Of a stretch of DNA of 64,000 nt, positions 24,345-32,127 are shown in pieces. How positions within the stretch are numbered: the first letter of the stretch is position 1; every line of letters starts with the position of its first letter. The DNA is from CAVQGZ01 sp942491665 (lineage in GTDB: Bacteria > Actinomycetota > Actinomycetes > Jiangellales > Jiangellaceae), in NCBI GenBank assembly GCA_942491665.1, contig CALOBR010000005.1, positions 1 to 64,000 of the forward strand, written 5' to 3'. The translations under genes and the position numbers were made by a program. The notes beneath the pieces were generated by a model that had not been told where the DNA came from, ran no database searches, and was given only the letters and a program-made list of their open reading frames with translations.

Positions 24345-24794
24345 GTGGCACCGAGACGCGATCTTGCTCCAGCCGACGCTTGCTGGCTGTACTCGGAGTG
24401 GGAGAACAACCACCAGACCGTGTCGGCGTTCATGTGGACCGACGGTCACATCGACCCTGACGACCTGCGGGAGGTCGTGGCGACCCGGCTGGTGGACAAG
24501 TACCCGGTGTTTGCGCAGCGGGCGGTCATGTCACGCAACCCGCCGATGATTCCGCACTGGGAAGATGACCCCGACTTCGATGTCGACCGACACATCTTGG
24601 TCGTCCAGTGCCCGGCACCCGGCGACAAGGCTGCGCTGGAGGCACTGGTCAGCGCGCAGCGCACGCCGCTGCTCCACCGCGCCCGCCCGCTCAAGACGAT
24701 CTACCTCATCCAGGACTGCGAAGGCGGCACCTCCGCGGTCCACGCGCGCACCCAGCACGCGATTGCCGATGGGTGGTCGCCCGTGCGCCCGTGA
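24345..24794 (+). pseudogene. WS/DGAT acyltransferase, N-terminal half only
   Basis: The GTG-initiated frame encodes 149 residues homologous to the first third of wax ester synthase/diacylglycerol acyltransferases: ADACWLYSEWENNHQTVSA, VDKYPVFAQRAVM, HWEDDPDFDVDRHI, ending with the catalytic-type HAIADG (HxxxDG) and then six unrelated residues to a stop. The intact paralogue at 27240-28781 continues for more than 350 residues beyond the same motif, so the acyl-CoA/alcohol-binding half is missing here. The truncation point coincides with that of the minus-strand WS/DGAT fragment, which indicates a deletion joining two convergent genes. An inactive remnant is the most likely status. Confidence 0.8.
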
Positions 24795-25338
24795 CCAGGT
24801 CCCGTCGCCGGGGAAGGTCGGCCGGATCGAACTCGACGACGTCGATGTCGCGCGGGGTCGGACCTAGGTCGAGCAATGCGGCGAACAGCTCGATGGCCCC
24901 CAGGCCATCCACCATGCAGTGGTGCATCTTCATGATGAGCGCCCACTGGTCATCGGCCAGTCCGTCGACCTTCCACATCTGCCACAGAGGCTTCTCCCGG
25001 TCGAGTCTCGCGGAGAAGATGTCGCCCACGAGCGCATCGAGCTCCGGCTCGCCGCCAGGTCGCGCCAGCCCGACGGCGCGCACGTGGTCATCGATCACGA
25101 AGCCCGGGTCGTCCGCCCACACCGGCTTGCCGGCGTCGGCGTGGTGCATGACCAGACGCTGGCGGAAGCGGGGCGCCAGCCCCATGCGGCCCTCGACGAA
25201 CGTCCGTAGGTCGTCTGTCGGCGGCGGCGGTCCCTCGAAGACCAGCAGGCTGCCGATGTGCATGTGGGTGTTGCTCTTGTCCTCGATGCCCAGGAACTGC
25301 CAGTCCAGCGCCGAGATTCGGACCGGGTCGTCGCCCAT
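24706..25338 (-). pseudogene. Second WS/DGAT acyltransferase, N-terminal half only
   Basis: From the ATG at 25338 (AGGAGG six bases upstream) the minus strand encodes a WS/DGAT N-terminus: MGDDPVRISALDWQFLGIED, FVEGRMGLAPRFRQRL, EKPLWQMWKVDGL and the active-site motif MHHCMVDGLGAIELFAAL. Homology ends about 30 residues after HHCMVDG. The frame then runs about 30 more codons into the antisense of the plus-strand WS/DGAT fragment before stopping at 24706. The C-terminal domain is absent, so this is probably a pseudogene, although it is still open and has a good ribosome binding site. Confidence 0.8.
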
Positions 25339-25397
25339 GTGTGCCTCCTGGCGCACAAACCTAGGGGCGCCGGGAACCGCGCGAGTGGCTTCTCGAG

Positions 25398-27101
25398 TCA
25401 TCGCTGGACGGGCAGGGACCACGGTCGCGTGATGCTGACCAGTCGGGTTCCGCGCTGCTCGAGCCAGCGAAGCAGCACGAAGGCCTCCTCCGGTGAGCCT
25501 GCCGGGCTGGGGCCCGGGCGTGGCCCGATGGTCTCGGCGGTCGCCAGCAGGGAGTCGATGGTTGTGTTGGGGTGGGTACCCGGTCCGGCGTGCCCTGCGG
25601 CAGCCAGGCGCCCATGACGCACGACTACGAGGTCCCAGCCACGGTCGTCCGTGCGCCGGGCTGCGACCACCTCACTGATGTTCGCAAGGGCGCTGAGCCG
25701 TTGGGTTCGACGAACGGACGACGTCAAGGCATTGAGCCGGTCACGTTCGAGCGCCGCCTCCTCGTAGCGTTCGGCATCGGCCAGGCGGGCCATCTGCCTC
25801 TCGCAACCGGAGCGCAACGGGGACGCGTCGCCAGCCACCGCCTGCTGCAGCGTCCGCACGTGGGCGGCGTACTCGTCGGGGGCCTGGGCCCCTGTGCACG
25901 GAGCCCCGCACTGTCCCAGGTCTGCGAGCACACATGCCGTACCACGGGGGCTGCGTGGAAGGCGATCGGTGCATTGTCGGATCGGCACCGTGCGGTAGAC
26001 GGCCGCAGCGGCCGTGAGAGCGGCGCGTCGGTTGCGGAAGGGGCCGACATAGCCGGCGCCGTCGTCCTTCACGGCGGCCACGACCGAGAGCCGGGGGAAG
26101 GGCTCGACGGTGAGCTTTAGCCACACCGATCGCTCCGGGTACTTCGAGCGGCGGTTGTACGGGGGCTTGTGAGCGTCGATCAGGCGCAGCTCGCGTACCT
26201 CGGCCTCGATCTCGGTGTCGCACACGACAGTGTCGACGGATTCTGCGATGCCCACCATCTCGGCCATCCGCTGTCGCGACTCCGAGGCAGTGAAGTAGGA
26301 GCGCACCCGGGCCCGCAGGTTGCGGGACTTGCCGACGTAGAGCACCCGGCCGTGCCCGTCTCGAAACAGGTAGACGCCGGCTGCGCGTGGGACGTCGTCG
26401 GCGAGGCGTCGCTTGGCCCGCTGCGCGGGCGTCACCTGGTGCTGCCACTCCGCGAGCTCGGCCAGCGACTGCACGCCGCGGTTGCCCAGCCGCTCCAGCA
26501 CGCCGTGGAGCACGTCGACCGTGGCCTGCGCATCGGCCAGCGCGCGGTGGTTCGGCGTGACGCTCGTGCGGAACACGCGGGACAGGGTCGCCAGCTTGAC
26601 GTTGGGCGCCTCGTCCTTCGTGACCACCTGGCGGGCGAGCTTCACGGTGTCGAGCACAGTCGGGCTGGGCCAGGCAATGCCCAGCCGCGTGCAGGCTGCG
26701 CGCAAGAACCCGATGTCGAACCCGGCGTTGTGCGCGACGAGCACTGCACCGCGGGCGAACTCCAGAAAGGACGGAACTGCCGCGCCCTCGGTAGGGGCGT
26801 CGGCGACCATCGCGTCGGTGATGCCAGTGAGCACGGCGATGAACGCCGGGATCGGCGCGGCCGGGTTCACCAGGGTCTGGAACTCGCCCAGCACCTGCCC
26901 GCCTCGCACCTTGACCGCCCCGATCTCGGTGATCGCGCAGTCGGCGGCCGACCCTCCGGTGGTCTCCAGGTCGACGACGACGAACGTCGTGTCGACCAGG
27001 AGCGGACTGAGCCCCTCCAGGCTCTGCTGGACCGGTGCGGGCCGGGCTGCACGGGCTGGGTCACCGGGGGAGCCCGGGTGCGCGACGGTTGCTGCACTCA
27101 C
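25398..27101 (-). CDS. DEDDh 3'-5' exonuclease fused to a UvrC-like GIY-YIG/UVR region
   Basis: 567 residues. Residues about 35-200 are a DnaQ-type exonuclease: VVDLETTGG (Asp, Glu), HNAGFDIGFL (Asp) and HRALADAQATVD (His, Asp), giving the DEDDh set. Residues about 235-320 form a GIY-YIG nuclease domain as in UvrC (GVYLFRDGHGRVLYVGKSRN). Residues 435-465 hold a UVR motif (MARLADAERYEEAALERDRL). It resembles the N-terminal half of UvrC preceded by a proofreading-type exonuclease, and lacks UvrC's RNase H-like and HhH end. Such proteins are widespread in actinobacteria and presumed to act in DNA repair. The GTG at 27101 follows a TACCGT box by seven bases; the longer open frame upstream to 29318 is antisense to the WS/DGAT gene and not coding. 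Confidence 0.88.
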   Translation of the reverse strand: MSAATVAHPGSPGDPARAARPAPVQQSLEGLSPLLVDTTFVVVDLETTGGSAADCAITEIGAVKVRGGQVLGEFQTLVNPAAPIPAFIAVLTGITDAMVADAPTEGAAVPSFLEFARGAVLVAHNAGFDIGFLRAACTRLGIAWPSPTVLDTVKLARQVVTKDEAPNVKLATLSRVFRTSVTPNHRALADAQATVDVLHGVLERLGNRGVQSLAELAEWQHQVTPAQRAKRRLADDVPRAAGVYLFRDGHGRVLYVGKSRNLRARVRSYFTASESRQRMAEMVGIAESVDTVVCDTEIEAEVRELRLIDAHKPPYNRRSKYPERSVWLKLTVEPFPRLSVVAAVKDDGAGYVGPFRNRRAALTAAAAVYRTVPIRQCTDRLPRSPRGTACVLADLGQCGAPCTGAQAPDEYAAHVRTLQQAVAGDASPLRSGCERQMARLADAERYEEAALERDRLNALTSSVRRTQRLSALANISEVVAARRTDDRGWDLVVVRHGRLAAAGHAGPGTHPNTTIDSLLATAETIGPRPGPSPAGSPEEAFVLLRWLEQRGTRLVSITRPWSLPVQR

Positions 27102-27108
27102 CCCAGTG

Positions 27109-27114
27109 ACGGTA
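27109..27114 (-). promoter_or_regulatory. -10 box (TACCGT), leaderless
   Basis: On the minus strand TACCGT lies 7 nt before the GTG at 27101 of the exonuclease fusion gene, without a ribosome binding site. This decided the start. Confidence 0.5.
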
Positions 27115-27239
27115 GGGACCACCTCCGACACACAGCCGCAACGACGCTCCGGACGTCGACGCCCCTCGACTCGGCTGGACAATTTCGGTTGGATGACCGG
27201 GACGCCGCAGCCCGCGCGTCGGCGTACGGGAGGATCGAC

Positions 27240-28781
27240 GTGGCGACACGCAGCAAGCTCGGGGTTCAGGACGCACTGTGGCTCACCATGGACCGACCCA
27301 ACAGCCTCATGGTCATCGACACGGTGATGTGGTTCCGCGAGGTCCCGGACTGGCCCAAGGTCAGGGCCATCGTCGACGAGCGGCTTATCGAGCGATACCC
27401 GGTGTTCCGTCGCCGCCCGGTCAAGGACGGCTCGCACTGGTACTGGGAGGACGACCCGACCTTCGACGTGACGAACCACGTCGTCCAGGTCAGCCTGGAG
27501 CCCCCGGGGAGCATCGCCGACCTGCAGGCCTTCGTGGCCTCGCAGCGCAGCGTCCCGCTGGACAAGTCTGGTCCCCTGTGGGCGATGTTCCTCGTCGACA
27601 ACGTCGTGTTCGCCGACGGCACCCACGGAGCGGCGGTGATGGCTCGCTTCCACCACGCCATCGCCGACGGGGTGCGTCTGGTGCAGGTGGCACTGGGGAT
27701 GTGCGACCTGAGCGAGACGCCCTCGCCGCCCAAGGTCGGCAAGCAGCTTCGCCGCTCGACGACGCCGGCTGCCATCGCGTCTTCCGCGGTGCGCACTGTC
27801 GGACGAGGGATGGCCGACGTCGCGGCGTCGACCGCCGAGAGCGCGGCGGGCGCCTTCGCCGGCGCCGTCGACACCGCCCAGGCGGCGGCGTTCGGCGACT
27901 TCGACGTCGCGCTCGACCGGGTGTCGACGACGACGGGCAGCGTCGTCGACCGCGCGCGGTCGCTGCTGCGCAGCCCCGAGCGCGTCGTGGACGTCGCAGG
28001 CGTCATCAGCGGTGAGGACAACCGGGTCGTCAACGACGTGGCGTCCGTAGGCAAGCTCGCGCTGGCGATGCCGAGCGTGCGCACCGTCTGGAGCGGTACC
28101 CCGGGCATCGAGAAGGGGGCGTCGTTCGCCCCGCCGATCGACCTCGACCAGGTGAAGGCCATCGGCAAAGCCACCGCCACGACCGTGAACGACGTCCTCA
28201 TGGCGACTGTCGCCGGCACCCTCACCCGCTACCTGCGCGAGCACGGCGACGCCGATCTCGACGAGGTGCTGTGGATGGTGCCGGTCAGCGTCAAGCCTCT
28301 GGAGGCCGACTCGTCCGGCGAGCTGGGCAACTACTTCGCCATCGTCGCACTGCGCATGCCGATCGGTGTGGACGACGTGGGCGAGCGGCTTGCCCAGGTG
28401 CACGAGCGCATGGAGCGGATCAAGCGCAGCGACGAGGCGCTGCTGACCTACACGCTCCAGCGAGGCATCTCCCAGGCGCCGACCCCGCTGGCCACCGGGC
28501 TCACCAACTTCTTCGCCAACAAGGGTGTCGGCGTGCTGACCAATGTCCCCGGACCGCGGCAGCCGATGAGCTTGGCCGGCACCGTCGTCGACGGGGTTCT
28601 GGGATGGGCTCCCTGCTCGGGCAACCAACCGATGACTATCTGCATGTTCAGCTACAACGGCAAGGTCGCGGTCGGCTTCGGCACCGACGTGCGGCTCGTG
28701 CCCGACGGAGACCGGCTCGGTGAGCACTTCGCCGAGGAGTTCGCCCAGATGTACCGCGAGATCGTCACACCCGTGCCATAG
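27240..28781 (+). CDS. Wax ester synthase/diacylglycerol acyltransferase (WS/DGAT)
   Basis: 513 residues, intact and slightly longer than the usual 450-480. It transfers an acyl group from acyl-CoA to diacylglycerol or a fatty alcohol, making storage triacylglycerols or wax esters at the membrane. Features: start region KLGVQDALWLTMDRPNSLMV, the active-site motif FHHAIADGVRLVQ (about residue 140), then a long helical insert, and the C-terminal domain with VNDVLMATVAGTLTRYL, ELGNYFAIVALRMP and TNVPGPRQPMSLAG (the DUF1298 region). A GGGAGG ribosome binding site precedes the GTG start at 27240. A DUF2505 gene and a small gene follow in the same direction, probably as an operon. Two truncated relatives lie at 24.3-25.3 kb. 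Confidence 0.92.
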   Translation: MATRSKLGVQDALWLTMDRPNSLMVIDTVMWFREVPDWPKVRAIVDERLIERYPVFRRRPVKDGSHWYWEDDPTFDVTNHVVQVSLEPPGSIADLQAFVASQRSVPLDKSGPLWAMFLVDNVVFADGTHGAAVMARFHHAIADGVRLVQVALGMCDLSETPSPPKVGKQLRRSTTPAAIASSAVRTVGRGMADVAASTAESAAGAFAGAVDTAQAAAFGDFDVALDRVSTTTGSVVDRARSLLRSPERVVDVAGVISGEDNRVVNDVASVGKLALAMPSVRTVWSGTPGIEKGASFAPPIDLDQVKAIGKATATTVNDVLMATVAGTLTRYLREHGDADLDEVLWMVPVSVKPLEADSSGELGNYFAIVALRMPIGVDDVGERLAQVHERMERIKRSDEALLTYTLQRGISQAPTPLATGLTNFFANKGVGVLTNVPGPRQPMSLAGTVVDGVLGWAPCSGNQPMTICMFSYNGKVAVGFGTDVRLVPDGDRLGEHFAEEFAQMYREIVTPVP

Positions 28782-28814
28782 TCGGCCCACAACCGACCCA
28801 GGGAGGGCATAAGC

Positions 28815-29309
28815 GTGTCGAAGAAGTTCACCAACACCGACCCCTACGACGCCACCGTCGACCAGATGTGGGCGATGCTGAGCGACCAGTCCTACTGGCA
28901 GGCCAAGTACGAGTCGATGGGCGCGGAGAACATCGTCGTCACGACGTTCCAGGCCGGCGACATCGAGCTCACCGTGGCGACCGAGCGCGACGTACCCGCC
29001 GACCTGCCCGGCTTCGCGAAGAAGGTCATCGGTGAGACCAACCATGTCACGCAGACCGAGACGTACGTGCGCGTCGGCGATGCCATCAGCGCCACCGAGG
29101 AGATCCTCGTCAAGAACCTGCCCGGCGGCACGACCGGCACGATGAAGATCAGCCCGTCCGGCGCAGGGTCGTCGTGGGCGGCCGACTTCGACATCAAGGT
29201 GGGCATCCCGATGGTGGGCGGCAAGCTCGAGGGCGTGATGAAGGACCAGACCGCGCAGAACTTCAAGCAGGAGAAGGCGTTCAACGACCAGTGGCTCGGC
29301 AACCACTGA
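28815..29309 (+). CDS. DUF2505 (SRPBCC-like) protein
   Basis: 164 residues. DUF2505 proteins belong to the START/SRPBCC hydrophobic-ligand-binding superfamily; no enzymatic role is established. Here the sequence opens SKKFTNTDPYDATVDQMWAM, with the YWQAKYESMGAENIVV segment usual for the family, and continues as an alternating beta pattern ending in a helix (KDQTAQNFKQEKAFNDQWL). GGGAGGG lies upstream of the GTG start. Being 33 bp after the WS/DGAT gene, it could bind or present a lipid to that pathway, which is inference from position only. Confidence 0.85.
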   Translation: MSKKFTNTDPYDATVDQMWAMLSDQSYWQAKYESMGAENIVVTTFQAGDIELTVATERDVPADLPGFAKKVIGETNHVTQTETYVRVGDAISATEEILVKNLPGGTTGTMKISPSGAGSSWAADFDIKVGIPMVGGKLEGVMKDQTAQNFKQEKAFNDQWLGNH

Positions 29310-29320
29310 CCGGAGCACAC

Positions 29321-29797
29321 GTGCGCGACAACCCGCTACGCGACCTGCTCGACTCCGTCGAGGCAGAGGAACGGTCGTGGACTGCTCTGCTGGCGCGTCT
29401 CGACGAGCTCGATCTTCGGCCGGCCCCCGATCCCCACTCGGTGAAGGCCGCCGTCGGGGGGTACCTCGCCAACACAGCAGCCTTGCTCGACACGATCGGC
29501 GAGGCTGTTGACGGTGGGCGCATCGACTGGGTCGAGGTGCTCGACGCGGCGCAGGGGTACCTGGGCAACCGCGACGACCTGCTCGCCGACGACTCCGGGG
29601 TGCTAGGCGTTCTCGACGACGCCTACCTCTGCCGTGCCCTCCTGCGCTACGCAGCCGCGGCTGACGACGACTCGCCGGTCACCGTGCCGGTGTCGCTGGA
29701 GGAGGACGTCGTGCGCCGGCTGCTGGGTGGTCCGGTCGCGGCGGCCCTGGACGTGGGCGCCCAGCAGACTGTTCGCGACATCCGCCCGCGCGGCTGA
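29321..29797 (+). CDS. Hypothetical helical protein
   Basis: 158 residues from the GTG at 29321, preceded by GGAG at short distance and lying eleven bases after the DUF2505 gene, so it is probably co-translated with it. The sequence is mostly helical and acidic (DLLDSVEAEERSWTALLARL, DDDSPVTVPVSLEEDVVRRL), without signal peptide, membrane segment or cysteine cluster. I do not recognise a family. The segment AVGGYLANTAALLDTIGEA could be a buried helix. It ends the WS/DGAT operon and converges on the PI-PLC-like gene. Confidence 0.6.
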   Translation: MRDNPLRDLLDSVEAEERSWTALLARLDELDLRPAPDPHSVKAAVGGYLANTAALLDTIGEAVDGGRIDWVEVLDAAQGYLGNRDDLLADDSGVLGVLDDAYLCRALLRYAAAADDDSPVTVPVSLEEDVVRRLLGGPVAAALDVGAQQTVRDIRPRG

Positions 29798-29842
29798 GCC
29801 GCCGCAGCACCCGGGTCGGGCAGCCCCGGCCCTCGCGTGTCC

Positions 29843-32002
29843 TCAGCCCACGCCGTTGAGGTCGTCCACCACGGCGGCCACGTCACCGATGTCGTAGAAG
29901 TTCACGCCGACGAACGTTGGCTGCAGGCCGCGCTCCTGCTCGCACTGCTCCACCCGCGAGCCCAGCACGTCGATGACGTTGACCGTCTGTGCCGCCGTCA
30001 CCAGGTTGCCGAACCCCGACAACCAGTGGTTGACGAGCAACAGCGGAGCGTCGGCTGGTCCGCGGTTGGGCTCGCAGGAGAAGTCGTCCGGTGTCGGGAA
30101 GGTGTACGGGGTGTCCTGCGTCAGCGCGAACGCGTTGCGCAACCACGGGTAGTCGTCACCACCGGAGCCCTCCTCGGTCATCACGACCAGCCGCCGCCCA
30201 CTGGTGATCATCTGGGCCAACGTGGGCCACTCGCCGTCCACCACGGTGTGCAGGGAGGGCTCGAGCCCGGCGTCGACGAAGGCCTGCCCGATCTCGGTGG
30301 CAGGCACGTGGTTCTCCACGATCAGGCTCACCACCTCGTCGGGGTTCGTGTCGAGCCACGCGCGCAACGAGCCGAGCGTCGGCGCCAGCTCCGTCGCACC
30401 GATCTCGCACAGCCCGTGGCACATGTACAGCGCCTCCGGGCCGGTGGGCTCGCCCACGACGGCCTCCACGACACGCAGGGCCGAATCGACGACCGACGCT
30501 CCGAACGCCTCCTCGAGCTGGGTGCGGCCCTCGTCCAGGTTCACCGACAGCGACGACACACCGCCCTCGGAAGGTCGGGCCGCCCAGACGTCGATCATGG
30601 CGGCACGGGCACCCCCATCGAGCTGGCTGATGAGGCCGTGCGGCTGCTCGGCGAGGAACCACCCCGGCTCGTCGGCGGCCGACATGGCGTTGTGCGTGGT
30701 CATGTACGACACCTCGTCGTAGCGCCGCTCGCACAACGATGCGTGGCCGTTGCACACCTCGCCGGTGCCGACCGTGACCGCCGACGCGGTAGCCGGATCG
30801 GTGTCGACGCTGCGTACCGCCCAGAAGGCTCCTGCTCCAAGAACGACGGCGACCCCGGCGACCAGCAGCCCGAGGGACCACCCTGTGGTCAGCGTGTCGG
30901 CATTGCCGTCGCTCGTCTCGGGGTCGGCGGGCTGTGCCGGTTCGCCCTGCCGAGCACCGACGGCTGCCTGCGTGACCTCGGAGACGCCGTAGACCAGCAC
31001 CAGCAGGCCGGCGAGCACCGCGCCCCACGTGAGCAGCCGCACCGGCTCGAGCACCAGCCCGAGGCCGACCAAGGCGATGAGGGTGCCCCGCAGAGCGATC
31101 CCCTCGGTGGTGCGCGGGCGGGCGCCCACCCGCTGCCACGCTGCGCGGGTCGTCTCACGCACGTCGACGTCGGGGATCAAGGCAGCGGCTGCGGCCGCGA
31201 CCACAGCGCCGGCGACCAGCAGCACCGCCGTCGCCGTCCAGAATCCCTGGCTCCACACCTGCCACGCACCGTCGGCCAGCGCCCCGGTGAGGGTCGTGGC
31301 GTCCAGCGAGGCAGTGACGATGCCCACGGCCAGCGTCAGCACCCCGAGCACGCCCCCGACGACCATGGTGGCGATGCCGACGCGGACGAGGCCTCGGCGC
31401 TGGTTCGGCCGTATCCACACCGCCAGCGCCAACGTTCCCAGGGCGAGCAGCGGCAGCGCCCACGCCGCGATCGACAAGTATCTCGACGCACGCACCGTCG
31501 AGGCGAGCACGTCCTGCCCGCCGATCTCGGCGAGGGTGACCGACAGGTCGGGTGGGATCTGTGCAGCGACGTCGGGGGCGAACGCCGCGAGCGCAGACGT
31601 CGCCACCGCGCCGGCATCGGCGAGGCGCAGCACGATGGCCGCGGAGTTCTCCTCGGTGGCGGCTCGTTGGGCCTGGGCGGCGGCCCGCACCACAAGCGGG
31701 GAGAGCAGGTTGCTGCCGGCGACCTCGGCGCTCACCTGCTCGATGAGGGGTCGAACGGCCACCAGGTCAGGCGCGCCGGCGACGATCTGGGTGGCGAGCT
31801 CACGCCCGAGTGCGTCACTGACTGCCTCGGTCTTGCGAATCTCGTCGACCCCGGCGGCGAACGAGTCGGTGTCGAGGAACGTCCGGTAGGCCACGACCGC
31901 CAGCACCGCGAGAAGCAGCAGGACGGCGCCGACGACGACCAGCACGCGCGAGGCGACGTCGCGCCCCTGCGGGGTGCCGACACGGTCCCAGGCGTTGGGC
32001 AT
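29843..32002 (-). CDS. Membrane protein with a C-terminal PI-PLC-like domain
   Basis: 719 residues. The N-terminal part (about 1-400) is a membrane region: a helix at 18-40, an extracytoplasmic stretch (about 45-165), then hydrophobic segments at about 170-190, 205-230, 245-270, 305-345 and 375-395. Residues about 415-719 look like the X-type catalytic barrel of phosphatidylinositol phospholipase C: SYMTTHNAMSAADEPGW with the conserved His, GARAAMIDVW, VSLIVENHVP and RRLVVMTEEGSGG. A second catalytic His is plausible in YMCHGLCEIG. It would sit outside the membrane and cleave a glycerophospho head group; the substrate is unknown. Fusion of a multi-spanning region to this barrel is noteworthy. 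The start is the ATG at 32002. Confidence 0.8.
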   Translation of the reverse strand: MPNAWDRVGTPQGRDVASRVLVVVGAVLLLLAVLAVVAYRTFLDTDSFAAGVDEIRKTEAVSDALGRELATQIVAGAPDLVAVRPLIEQVSAEVAGSNLLSPLVVRAAAQAQRAATEENSAAIVLRLADAGAVATSALAAFAPDVAAQIPPDLSVTLAEIGGQDVLASTVRASRYLSIAAWALPLLALGTLALAVWIRPNQRRGLVRVGIATMVVGGVLGVLTLAVGIVTASLDATTLTGALADGAWQVWSQGFWTATAVLLVAGAVVAAAAAALIPDVDVRETTRAAWQRVGARPRTTEGIALRGTLIALVGLGLVLEPVRLLTWGAVLAGLLVLVYGVSEVTQAAVGARQGEPAQPADPETSDGNADTLTTGWSLGLLVAGVAVVLGAGAFWAVRSVDTDPATASAVTVGTGEVCNGHASLCERRYDEVSYMTTHNAMSAADEPGWFLAEQPHGLISQLDGGARAAMIDVWAARPSEGGVSSLSVNLDEGRTQLEEAFGASVVDSALRVVEAVVGEPTGPEALYMCHGLCEIGATELAPTLGSLRAWLDTNPDEVVSLIVENHVPATEIGQAFVDAGLEPSLHTVVDGEWPTLAQMITSGRRLVVMTEEGSGGDDYPWLRNAFALTQDTPYTFPTPDDFSCEPNRGPADAPLLLVNHWLSGFGNLVTAAQTVNVIDVLGSRVEQCEQERGLQPTFVGVNFYDIGDVAAVVDDLNGVG

Positions 32003-32127
32003 GGCCTAGATGAGCTGGGGGCGGCGGGCCGACGACGCTTGGCCGGAGGCGCTCAGTCGGCGAGCCGCTCGTGGGGTCTCGACGTTGTCAGGGGCATCCG
32101 GCACGGCGTGATCCTAGGGGGCTGGCG

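Noticed and set aside
27102..29318. Open frame on the minus strand continuing more than 700 codons upstream of the exonuclease fusion
   Set aside because: It is antisense to the WS/DGAT and DUF2505 genes, has biased low-information composition and no family similarity; long antisense frames are common at this GC content. A promoter box before the GTG at 27101 supports the short gene.
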